Assembly (NCBI GenBank): GCA_001803705.1 | Contig: MHDY01000182.1 | Location: forward strand, 1-11,853 | Origin: Nitrospirae bacterium GWC2_56_14 | GTDB lineage: Bacteria > Nitrospirota > UBA9217 | Reading direction: 5' to 3' | DNA length: 11,853 nucleotides | Shown here: positions 1 through 6,195 of the stretch, piece by piece | Layout: every line of letters begins with the position of its first letter | Numbering within the stretch: position 1 is the first letter of the stretch | Notes under the pieces: model-generated | What the model saw: only the letters and a program-made list of their open reading frames with translations | Database searches by the model: none | Told to the model about the DNA's origin: nothing | Made by a program: the position numbers and the translations under genes

Positions 1-901
1 CAACACGTACAAGGCGATCTACACCCTGCTGGCAATACGTATGGTCGAACAGGGAGCGGCCGGGGAGGCCCGCATGTCGATGCGCGATACCGCCCGGTCC
101 GCTCCTGCCGACAACGGGGGACCCGATGCCGGCAAGGCAGGCCCCGTTTCGCGGAATGAGATCCAGGAGGCCTATGCGGCGCTGGACAGGCAGGACCATT
201 ACCAGATCCTCGGCGTCGACAAGACGATCACGCCTGCTGAACTGAAAAAAGTATATTTCAGGCTGGCCAAGCGCTTCCATCCAGACCGTCACAATGAGCC
301 GGAGATGGCCGACATGAAAGCAGTGATCCAGGCCCTTTTCACCAGGATCCACCAGGCATACGAGACGCTCAGCAATGATCTTAAGCGCAATGAATACGAC
401 CGTATCCAGGTGCAGGGATCGAAAAAAGCGCCCCAAGCGGTCAAGGCCCGGAATGAAAAGCTGGAAAAAAGAGCGGCGGCGGCCAAGCAATTTGAGACCG
501 GCATGGACGCCTTCAAGATAGGCAACTTCTGGGGCGCCGAGGAATCCTTCAGATGGGCCTGCCAGTTCGACCCTGAAAACGGCAAATACTTTCACTACCG
601 GGGCATTGCCCTGTCACGCATTCCCCGCAGAAGTCACGATGCCGAGGAAGAGCTGCGCAGGGCGATCGAACTCGATCCGGAGATCAGCGTCTACCATCTG
701 GAACTGGGAAACCTCTACCTGAAGGGCGGGCTCAAAAACCGGGCGCTGCCGTATTTCACCCACGCCCTCGAACTGGATCCCGCGTCGGATGCCGCCCGGA
801 AAGCCATCGAGGCCGCCGGCGGAACCGCGGCGCCGCAGGATGAGCCCAAGGACCAGAGCGGGGTCTTCAATAAAATGTTCAAGGACGGAAAGAAACCCTG
901 A
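1..901 (+). CDS. J-domain / TPR protein, 5'-truncated (possible DUF4388 N-terminus)
   Basis: The reading frame is open to the left edge (first full codon at position 2), so the gene very likely starts outside the window; the ATG at 41 lies inside a continuing helix-like stretch (NTYKAIYTLLAIRMVEQG). That stretch resembles the end of the DUF4388/PATAN domains that precede J domains in some delta-proteobacterial proteins, but too little is visible to be sure. A linker follows, then a J domain at about residues 51-121 from the ATG, with the diagnostic HPD (KRFHPDRH) that stimulates DnaK ATPase. Next comes a basic helical stretch, then about three TPR-like units (from about residue 150: GMDAFKIGNFWGAEESF, AEEELRRAIELDP, ALPYFTHALELDP). 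No signal peptide or glycine-rich/zinc-finger regions, so it is not DnaJ itself. Probably a cytoplasmic co-chaperone or adaptor; the client is unknown. The only + strand gene, it converges on the siroheme gene. Confidence 0.85.
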   Translation, partial: NTYKAIYTLLAIRMVEQGAAGEARMSMRDTARSAPADNGGPDAGKAGPVSRNEIQEAYAALDRQDHYQILGVDKTITPAELKKVYFRLAKRFHPDRHNEPEMADMKAVIQALFTRIHQAYETLSNDLKRNEYDRIQVQGSKKAPQAVKARNEKLEKRAAAAKQFETGMDAFKIGNFWGAEESFRWACQFDPENGKYFHYRGIALSRIPRRSHDAEEELRRAIELDPEISVYHLELGNLYLKGGLKNRALPYFTHALELDPASDAARKAIEAAGGTAAPQDEPKDQSGVFNKMFKDGKKP

Positions 902-908
902 AACCTCG

Positions 909-1550
909 TTACAGGCCGGTATGCTGCTTCAGCAGTTCGTTGATCAGATGGTCCGCTTCCTGAAGGCCCCCCCGCCGCAACAGATCGAGAACATCTGAAC
1001 CAATGATCGCAGCAAGGACCTGCCGCCTGATCTCTTCGCTCCCGACCTCATCGTGAAGACGCTTCCGCACAGCAGCCAGCCTCGTCAGCAACAGCCCGTA
1101 TTCGGGCCCGTACCGCTTCTCCAGTTCCTGCCTGATGCTCTTCGACAGCGCCGGACTCGCCCCGCTCGTCGATATGGCGATCACCAGGTCCCCGCGCTCC
1201 ACCACCGACGGCACGATGAAGCTGCTTTCTTCAGGCGGCGCGGCCACATTCACCAGGATTCCTTTTTTGCGGCAAAGCTGCGCTACGGCACGATTCACGG
1301 CGAGGTCATTGGTTGCGGCAATAACAAGAAGGGCGTTCGCAAGATGGGCTTCCTGGAACAGGGCCGGGACCTGAAGGACCTTTCCCGATGCAACAAGGTA
1401 GGCCAGCTTCGGCGTGAGCGAAGGGCTCACGACCGTCACCTCGGCGCCCGATTCGAGAAGAGAGAGCGTCTTGCGCTCAGCGACCAGGCCGCCGCCAACG
1501 ACCACACAGCGGCGTTCACGGAGATCCAGGTTCACGGGATAGTACTTCAT
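909..1550 (-). CDS. Precorrin-2 dehydrogenase / sirohydrochlorin ferrochelatase-like (CysG N-terminal / Met8p family)
   Basis: 213 residues, aligning without gaps to the N-terminal half of E. coli CysG over residues 1-130. The family uses NAD to oxidise precorrin-2 to sirohydrochlorin and, in Met8p and CysG, inserts iron to make siroheme. Visible features: N-terminal YPVNLDL strand, Rossmann nucleotide loop VVGGGLVAERK (17-27), AATND (78-82), NVAAPPEESSFIVPS (101-115), and AISTSGASPALSKSIR (125-140). There is no methyltransferase half. Oddity: residue 104, the Asp of NVVD in CysG (Asp141 in Met8p) and implicated in catalysis, is Ala here; residue 128, Ser in CysG, is Thr. It could therefore be a dehydrogenase with altered or lost chelatase, or impaired. 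Its ATG overlaps the bamD stop as ATGA, so translation is probably coupled. No methyltransferase (SUMT) or other tetrapyrrole gene is nearby. Family assignment is secure, exact activity is not. Confidence 0.9.
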   Translation of the reverse strand: MKYYPVNLDLRERRCVVVGGGLVAERKTLSLLESGAEVTVVSPSLTPKLAYLVASGKVLQVPALFQEAHLANALLVIAATNDLAVNRAVAQLCRKKGILVNVAAPPEESSFIVPSVVERGDLVIAISTSGASPALSKSIRQELEKRYGPEYGLLLTRLAAVRKRLHDEVGSEEIRRQVLAAIIGSDVLDLLRRGGLQEADHLINELLKQHTGL

Positions 1551-2275
1551 TTTGATTTGAGCGCGCTGATGAGAGGACCGACAACATCCTGCATGGAGGG
1601 ATACTTTTTTACGAGCAGTTCGAACTCCCGAAGCGCATCGTCGCGCCTGCCCAGTTCCTGATAGGACAAGCCGGCGTAGTAGAGAGCATCCTTTTCCGCC
1701 GTCGACCCCGGATAATCCCGCAGCAGCTGCTCAAGCCTCGCCGCGGCAGCCGCATAGGATCCCTTTTTGTGGTAGAACCGGCCGACATAGAGCTCGTATT
1801 CTGCGAGCCGGTCCTTGCAGAGCGCTGTATAACGGACCGCCTGTTCTTCGTAAGCGCTCTTCGGGTACCTGCTTCTGAGCGTTTCGAATTCTTTTATCGC
1901 CGTGTGTACGGGCTCAGGGTCGCGGTCAATCGTGGTGAGCTGGTTGTAACTGCACATTGCGACCTGAAACTGGGCGTAGGCGGCATCCTTGTTCACCGGG
2001 TGATAATTGAGGAAGGCCTGATACTCGACACGGGCCTCATCGTACTTTTCTTCTCCAAAGTAGGTGTCGGCGATGCGCAGCATCAGGGCCGGATCGTAGC
2101 TGCGGTCCGGCGCTTTTTCCTGTATTTCCTGGTAGTCCTTGCGCGCTTTTTCGTAGGAGCCCTTTACCATGTTCTCTTCAGCCTGTTTGAACAAGGCAGT
2201 CGGGTCGAAGACCTCCTGCTTTTCCGCACAGCCGGCGAGAACAACGAACAGCAGGAGTGAAAACAGTTTTTTCAT
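1547..2275 (-). CDS. bamD: Outer membrane assembly lipoprotein BamD (YfiO-type TPR lipoprotein)
   Basis: 242 residues from the ATG at 2275, close to the 245 of E. coli BamD. BamD is an outer-membrane lipoprotein on the periplasmic face and works with BamA to fold beta-barrel proteins. The N-terminus is a lipoprotein signal: MKK, a hydrophobic run and lipobox LAGC, with Cys16 as the lipidated residue. The rest is tandem helical repeats in BamD spacing (ALFKQAEENMVKGSYEKA, IADTYFGEEKYDEARVEY, AIKEFETLRSRYPKS, YYAGLSYQELGRRDDAL). A GTG at 2287 gives four more residues (MTPL), but the ATG yields the cleaner signal peptide; neither has a strong Shine-Dalgarno. A sigma70-like promoter lies about 80-110 bp upstream. 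The stop overlaps the next start by ATGA. A CpoB/YbgF-like tetratricopeptide protein is the alternative, but the lipobox favours BamD. Confidence 0.82.
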   Translation of the reverse strand: MKKLFSLLLFVVLAGCAEKQEVFDPTALFKQAEENMVKGSYEKARKDYQEIQEKAPDRSYDPALMLRIADTYFGEEKYDEARVEYQAFLNYHPVNKDAAYAQFQVAMCSYNQLTTIDRDPEPVHTAIKEFETLRSRYPKSAYEEQAVRYTALCKDRLAEYELYVGRFYHKKGSYAAAAARLEQLLRDYPGSTAEKDALYYAGLSYQELGRRDDALREFELLVKKYPSMQDVVGPLISALKSK

Positions 2276-2355
2276 GAGGGGGGTCACTTTCTGGAATGGC
2301 GCTCTAGGACGAGCACCCTCTGCGGGGTAAACCGCTTCTGCGCATCAGCGAAGGC

Positions 2356-2385
2356 AATATATCACAGAGGATTTCCTTTTGTCAA
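2356..2385 (-). promoter_or_regulatory. Sigma70-type promoter for bamD
   Basis: On the - strand a perfect -35 TTGACA (2385-2380) is followed after 18 bp by TATATT (2361-2356), or after 17 bp by ATATAT. The predicted start lies near 2348, giving a leader of about 70 nt before the bamD ATG. It separates bamD and the siroheme gene from phoU transcription. No terminator is seen between phoU and this promoter, so read-through is also possible. Confidence 0.65.
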
Positions 2386-2415
2386 CGGCTGCTTGATCCA
2401 GCGCCGCTATCCTGC

Positions 2416-3105
2416 TCAATCCTGCTTCTGGCTGTCCCCGACCCGGGCCTCGCAGGCCGTATGGCGAATGACCTTCCCCTGGACCATATACACGACCATT
2501 TCCGCGATGTTCGTGGCGTGGTCGGCGATGCGCTCCAGATACTTCGTAATATAGGTGAGGCGCACGGCGCGTGAGATGTTCTTGGGGTCTTGCAGCATGT
2601 ACACCAGCAATTCATTGAAAATCTGATGGTTCAGGTTGTCCACGAAATCATCGGCAGCGCACACGTTCAAAGCGAGATTGGCGTCTCTGGCCACAAAGGC
2701 GTCGAGGCTGTCCTTGAGCATCTTCTGGGCCGCCTCGGCCATGCGCGGAATATCGATGTAGGGCTTGAGCGGCGGCTCGTCGTTCAACTCTATGGTGCGC
2801 TCGCAAATGTCGACGGCCAGGTCGCCCATCCGTTCGAGGTCGGTGATGATCTTGATGGCGGTGGTTATGAAACGGAGGTTGCTGCCCGAGGGCTGCCAGA
2901 TGGCGAGGAAACGGATGCACTCCTCCTCGATCTCGACGTCATAATTGTTGACGATGGCGTCGCCGTCGATGACCTCGATCGCCAGGTTCCGGTCCCGCTC
3001 AACCAGCGCGGTGACGGATTTCCTGATCGACTCTTCGACAAAGCCGCCCATTTTGAGCACCCGTTCCTTGAGCGCTTCCAGGTCCTGTTCTTTCTGTCTG
3101 GCCAT
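2416..3105 (-). CDS. phoU: Phosphate transport system regulator PhoU
   Basis: 229 residues from the ATG at 3105, which has a good Shine-Dalgarno (GGAG, 6 nt spacer). The frame stays open to 3207, but that extension is translated from an AATCCGCAAT-type repeat and has no ribosome site, so it was left out. PhoU is a cytoplasmic peripheral protein that relays the state of the PstSCAB transporter to the phosphate-responsive kinase and restrains uptake when phosphate is plentiful. The protein is two PhoU three-helix repeats: the first carries DLERMGDLAVDI, the second YLERIADHATNIAE. These are the two ExxxD-type metal-binding signatures of the family. The end (VVYMVQGKVIRH) is also typical, followed by a short polar tail. 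It is last of the pst genes, separated from pstB by 175 bp occupied by a large inverted repeat. The partner kinase is not obvious here, because no PhoR with membrane segments is present. Confidence 0.95.
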   Translation of the reverse strand: MARQKEQDLEALKERVLKMGGFVEESIRKSVTALVERDRNLAIEVIDGDAIVNNYDVEIEEECIRFLAIWQPSGSNLRFITTAIKIITDLERMGDLAVDICERTIELNDEPPLKPYIDIPRMAEAAQKMLKDSLDAFVARDANLALNVCAADDFVDNLNHQIFNELLVYMLQDPKNISRAVRLTYITKYLERIADHATNIAEMVVYMVQGKVIRHTACEARVGDSQKQD

Positions 3106-3122
3106 GAGTTTCTCCCTCTTTT

Positions 3123-3278
3123 CCATTGCGGATTGCGGATTTCGGATTGCGGATTGAACGACGTTATAGCAAGAGCTCACTTGTGAATCTAAGGCATACC
3201 GGTTCATACCGGTAACGGATTTAACGGCAAAAGTCTGAAGGTTTTATTCCGCAATCCGCAATCCGAAATCCGCAATGG
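3123..3278. repeat. Inverted-repeat element (AATCCGCAAT family) between pstB and phoU
   Basis: Two 31-bp arms at 3123-3153 and 3248-3278 are reverse complements with two mismatches. Each arm is built of GCGGATT units, some as TCGGATT. They enclose about 94 bp that include a tandem pair of 10-mers, CATACCGGTT and CATACCGGTA (3195-3214). One end is 2 bp from the pstB stop and the other about 17 bp from the phoU start, so the element fills the gap. In a pst transcript the arms could pair into a long hairpin. It contains no gene. Similar AATCCGCAAT strings are, from memory, scattered in many delta-proteobacterial and Nitrospirota genomes. Confidence 0.85.
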
Positions 3279-3280
3279 CA

Positions 3281-4045
3281 TCATCCAAATCTTCCCGTAA
3301 TATAATCATCGGTCTGCTTATTGTCCGGATTCGTGAAGATTTTCTCCGTTGACCCGTATTCTATGAGATCGCCCATGTACAGAAAACCGGTCATGTCCGA
3401 AACGCGCGCGGCCTGCTGCATATTATGGGTAACGATAATGATCGTCACGTCCTTTTTCAGGGAAACGACAAGTTCCTCGATCTTGGCGGTCGAGATGGGG
3501 TCGAGCGCCGAGGTGGGTTCATCGAAGAGCAGGACCTCGGGCTCAACGGCCAATGCCCGCGCAATGACCAGACGCTGCTGCTGGCCTCCCGACAGGTCGT
3601 AGGCGCTCGCGTTCAGTTTGTCCCTTACCTCGGTCCAGAGCGCCGCGTGTTTCAGCGCCTCTTCGATCCTTCCCACCAGTTCCGACTTGTTCTTGATGCC
3701 CTTTAATCTGAGGCCGTAGGCGATATTTTCAGCAATGCTCATGGGAAAGGGCGTGGGTTTCTGGAACACCATGCCGACGCGGCTCCTGAGATTGATCAGG
3801 TCGATGTCGTTCGCAAGGATATTCTTGTCCTGAAAAAGGATCTCTCCTTCATACCGGTGCTTCGGGTAGAGGTCGTGCATGCGGTTGAAACATCTGAGCA
3901 GGGTGGTCTTGCCGCAGCCCGACGGACCGATCAGGGCGGTGACCTTGTACTTGTAGATCGGCAGCGAGATTTTCTGCAGAGCGTGGATATCGCCGCTATA
4001 GTAAAAATCCAGGTTTTTCACCTCGATCTCGGTCGTTGGCGTCAC
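3281..4045 (-). CDS. pstB: Phosphate ABC transporter ATP-binding protein PstB
   Basis: 254 residues, normal PstB length. It powers inward phosphate transport from the cytoplasmic face of PstC/PstA by ATP hydrolysis. Visible ABC motifs in order: Walker A GPSGCGKT (40-47) with the PstB-typical TTLLRCFNRMHDL after it, Q-loop VFQKPTPFPMSI (93-104), signature LSGGQQQR (151-158), Walker B VLLFDEPTSALDP (171-183) and H-loop THNMQQA (206-212). The RCFNRMHDLYP and VFQKPTPFPMSI strings separate PstB from other ABC ATPases. It starts with GTG, supported by GGAGG 8 nt upstream and by the 4-bp GTGA overlap with the pstA stop, so the two are probably translationally coupled. All catalytic residues appear intact. 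Confidence 0.97.
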   Translation of the reverse strand: MTPTTEIEVKNLDFYYSGDIHALQKISLPIYKYKVTALIGPSGCGKTTLLRCFNRMHDLYPKHRYEGEILFQDKNILANDIDLINLRSRVGMVFQKPTPFPMSIAENIAYGLRLKGIKNKSELVGRIEEALKHAALWTEVRDKLNASAYDLSGGQQQRLVIARALAVEPEVLLFDEPTSALDPISTAKIEELVVSLKKDVTIIIVTHNMQQAARVSDMTGFLYMGDLIEYGSTEKIFTNPDNKQTDDYITGRFG

Positions 4046-4884
4046 TGCTTATACCTCCACTTTAAGATAAGTCTTCCGGCGATCGTCAGCAGAAGGATGA
4101 ACAGGGTAATGACCAGGGCGGCGCCCCAGGCCTGGGAATGCCAGCTCTTATAGGGCCCCATGGCGTATTGAAAGATGGTGACGGTCAGCGATGCGATCGG
4201 CCTGTTCATGTCCGTTGAGAAGAAATTGTTGTTGAACGACGTGAACAGGAGCGGCGCCGTTTCTCCCGCGACCCGGGCGATGGACAGCAGAATACCGGTC
4301 AGAATGCCTGTTGCCGCGCCCCGGTACACGATCTGGATGATGACCTTGTAATACGGGGCGCCCAGGGCGAAGGCCGCCTCCCGCAGGGTCCAGGGCACCA
4401 GCGACAGCATGTTCTCGGTCGTCCTGAGCACCACCGGTATCATGATGATCGAAAGGGCGAACGCCCCTGCCCAGCCGCTGAAATGATGGAGCGGCCTGAC
4501 CAGGATCGCATAGACGAAAGCGCCGATAACGATAGAGGGCACGCTGACCATGATGTCGGAAATAATGCTGATGGTCCTTGCGATCGCCTTTCCCCGCGCA
4601 TACTCGGCGAGGAACGTCCCGCCCAGAACGCCCACGGGGACCCCGATAAGCGTGGCGACCAGAGTGATCATCAACTGGCCGACGAACGCGTTCCTCAGAC
4701 CCCCTCCTTCAACGCCGGCGGCAGCGGGGTCGTTGAAGAACAGGCTGATGTGCAGTGCGCCCAGGCCGTGGATCAGGACATCGCCCAGGATATACACCAG
4801 CCAGAAGAGCCCGATTGCAGCGGCCAGACCGCTCAGGGTGAGCGCGACGAGACTCTCTATTTTGCGTTTTTGCTCAATATTCAT
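4042..4884 (-). CDS. pstA: Phosphate ABC transporter permease PstA
   Basis: 280 residues; one of the two inner-membrane permease subunits forming the phosphate channel with PstC. About six hydrophobic segments are visible, beginning with LVALTLSGLAAAIGLFWLVY. Family strings include GGLRNAFVGQLMITLVATLIGVP, the loop FLAEYARG, and the cytoplasmic EAA-type coupling loop (LREAAFALGAPYYKVIIQIV) that contacts PstB. The SIARVAGETAPLLFTS stretch is typical of PstA. The ATG at 4884 has only a weak upstream purine run (GGGAT). The end overlaps the pstB GTG. A 131-bp spacer with a repeat separates it from pstC, unusual because pstC and pstA are commonly adjacent. Confidence 0.96.
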   Translation of the reverse strand: MNIEQKRKIESLVALTLSGLAAAIGLFWLVYILGDVLIHGLGALHISLFFNDPAAAGVEGGGLRNAFVGQLMITLVATLIGVPVGVLGGTFLAEYARGKAIARTISIISDIMVSVPSIVIGAFVYAILVRPLHHFSGWAGAFALSIIMIPVVLRTTENMLSLVPWTLREAAFALGAPYYKVIIQIVYRGAATGILTGILLSIARVAGETAPLLFTSFNNNFFSTDMNRPIASLTVTIFQYAMGPYKSWHSQAWGAALVITLFILLLTIAGRLILKWRYKQ

Positions 4885-4906
4885 ATTGATCCCAGGCTAA
4901 AAAATG

Positions 4907-5004
4907 TTTGACACTGATTGACACTGATAAAATCTATGAGCAGTCAGTATCTTTTTGACGTATCCGTGAAAATCATAGCTTTTGTCCGACCTTTCAGTGT
5001 CAAA
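4907..5004. repeat. MITE-like element with 11-bp terminal inverted repeats between pstC and pstA
   Basis: TTTGACACTGA at 4907-4917 and its exact complement TCAGTGTCAAA at 4994-5004 bound a 98-bp stretch. The left end also carries a tandem 10-bp repeat, TGACACTGAT twice (4909-4928). The interior has no reading frame of note. It resembles the degenerate ACACTGAT/ACACGGAT interspersed repeats seen in some environmental bacteria; that comparison is from memory. Confidence 0.6.
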
Positions 5005-5014
5005 GGTCCTTTTT
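4988..5014 (+). terminator. Terminator-like hairpin, + orientation
   Basis: A perfect 7-bp stem, GACCTTT (4988-4994) with AAAGGTC (5002-5008), a 7-nt loop and then C plus five Ts (5010-5014), read on the + strand. No + strand gene precedes it. On the - strand, the direction of the pst operon, the run becomes As before the stem, so it should not stop pst transcription. It overlaps the right end of the 4907-5004 repeat. Confidence 0.35.
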
Positions 5015-5015
5015 C

Positions 5016-5957
5016 TTATCGCGAATACTTCTTCTCCGCCTTCAGCAGAAAGAACTTGGCTATCGCCAGAATGATGAAGCTCATCACGAACAGCACGAGC
5101 GCCAGGTAATAGAGCGAGGAAAGATAGATATCGCTGTCCGCTTCGGTGAACTCATTAGCCAGGCTTACGGTGATCGTTGATGCCGCGTCGAACAGCGATG
5201 TGGCTATCTTATGACTATTCCCGAGTACGAAGGCCACCGCCATGGTCTCGCCCAGCGCCCGGCCCAGGGAGAGGGCGACACCGCCGAAAACGCCCAGCTT
5301 GGAGTACGGGAGCACCACATTCTTGACCACTTCCCACTTCGTGGCCCCGATGGCGTAGGCAGATTCCTTGACCACCGAGGGGGTCAAATTGAAAGAATCG
5401 CGTGCGATGCTCGCGGTGAACGGGATGATCATGATGGCGAGGATGACGCTTGCCGTCAACAGGTCGATGCCCATGGGAGTGCCCTCGAACAGGATGCCGA
5501 CGAGGGGCAGTTTCCCGATGCTGTTCTGGAGCGCAGGTTCGATATACTTGGACATGATGGGAGCAAGGGTGAACAGGCCCCACATGCCGTAAATGATGCT
5601 CGGGATGGCGGCCAGCAGTTCTATGGCGATGCCGATGGGAGCTTTCAAATAATTCGGCGCGATCTCGGTCACAAAGATCGCGATACCGATAGCCGTGGGA
5701 ATGGCGAAGAGCAGGGCAAGGCCGGTCGTGAGGAACGTGCCGTAAATGGTCGTTGCCGCGCCGAACATTCCTGTCACGGGGTTCCATGCCGTCGAGGTCA
5801 GAAAACCGACCACCCCGAACTTCCCTATGGCGAGCGAGGACTCTTTTAAAAGTACGGCGATGATGCCGATGATAAAGATGATGACCGTAAAGGACGCAAC
5901 TGCCGTAAGAGAGTAAAAAAGCAGCTCAGGGATGTTTTTCTTGGGAGCTATAGCCAC
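5016..5957 (-). CDS. pstC: Phosphate ABC transporter permease PstC
   Basis: 313 residues; the second inner-membrane permease of the Pst complex. Hydrophobic segments begin at about residues 11-36 (ELLFYSLTAVASFTVIIFII), with about six in all. Diagnostic stretches are TSTAWNPVTGMFGAATTIYGT near the first periplasmic region, the EIAP loop, AIPSIIYGMWGLFTLAP, the coupling loop KESAYAIGATKWEVVKNVVLPYS, and ALGRALGETMAVAFVLGNS-like residues (LGRALGETMAVAFVLGN). The start is GTG, with only a modest AAGG about 9 nt upstream; an even weaker site is not visible nearby. It lies 238 bp from pstS, and that gap holds a strong hairpin and a palindromic repeat. Lower expression than PstS would fit both the weak start and the hairpin. 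Confidence 0.96.
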   Translation of the reverse strand: MAIAPKKNIPELLFYSLTAVASFTVIIFIIGIIAVLLKESSLAIGKFGVVGFLTSTAWNPVTGMFGAATTIYGTFLTTGLALLFAIPTAIGIAIFVTEIAPNYLKAPIGIAIELLAAIPSIIYGMWGLFTLAPIMSKYIEPALQNSIGKLPLVGILFEGTPMGIDLLTASVILAIMIIPFTASIARDSFNLTPSVVKESAYAIGATKWEVVKNVVLPYSKLGVFGGVALSLGRALGETMAVAFVLGNSHKIATSLFDAASTITVSLANEFTEADSDIYLSSLYYLALVLFVMSFIILAIAKFFLLKAEKKYSR

Positions 5958-6004
5958 TGCGAGGACCTTTCTGGTCGATCAAAACTTACAATAAAGAAAG
6001 GAAA

Positions 6005-6039
6005 CGGGTCAGGTATTTTCAGTATATATACCTGACCCG
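6005..6039 (-). terminator. Intercistronic hairpin / attenuator between pstS and pstC
   Basis: A perfect 12-bp stem (CGGGTCAGGTAT at 6005-6016, ATACCTGACCCG at 6028-6039) with an 11-nt loop. On the - strand it is followed by a U-rich but interrupted tail (TTTCCTTTCTTTATTG). It could act as a partial terminator or as a 3' stabiliser for pstS mRNA, giving more binding protein than permease. The interrupted U-run argues against full termination, since pstC has no obvious promoter of its own. Confidence 0.6.
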
Positions 6040-6090
6040 CAGATTGCAACCTGTTTTCATTTCTCATGCAAACGCATTTATGAATGTCAC

Positions 6091-6144
6091 TTGTAGGGCA
6101 AGGCTTTAGCCTTGTATGAAGCAACCCTGAAGGGTTGCCCTACG
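6091..6144. repeat. Palindromic REP-like repeat (GTAGGGCAA family) between pstC and pstS
   Basis: Outer arms GTAGGGCAA (6093-6101) and TTGCCCTAC (6135-6143) are exact complements. Inside are two separate hairpins: CAAGGC with GCCTTG (6099-6114) and GCAACCCT with AGGGTTGC (6121-6138). The whole can fold either as one long stem or as two stem-loops. No coding capacity. The remaining gap sequence up to 6195 shows nothing recognisable. Confidence 0.75.
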
Positions 6145-6195
6145 GAAAACGTTTGAAGATGTAATTCATGCTTTACGCGTTTGCTATCGTGCAGC

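Noticed and set aside
895..915. Bidirectional terminator between the convergent J-domain and siroheme genes
   Set aside because: The gap is only 7 bp and no stem followed by a T-run is visible in either direction.
3106..3207. 34-residue N-terminal extension of PhoU
   Set aside because: It is translated from the inverted-repeat arm; the ATG at 3105 has a proper ribosome site and matches the normal PhoU start.
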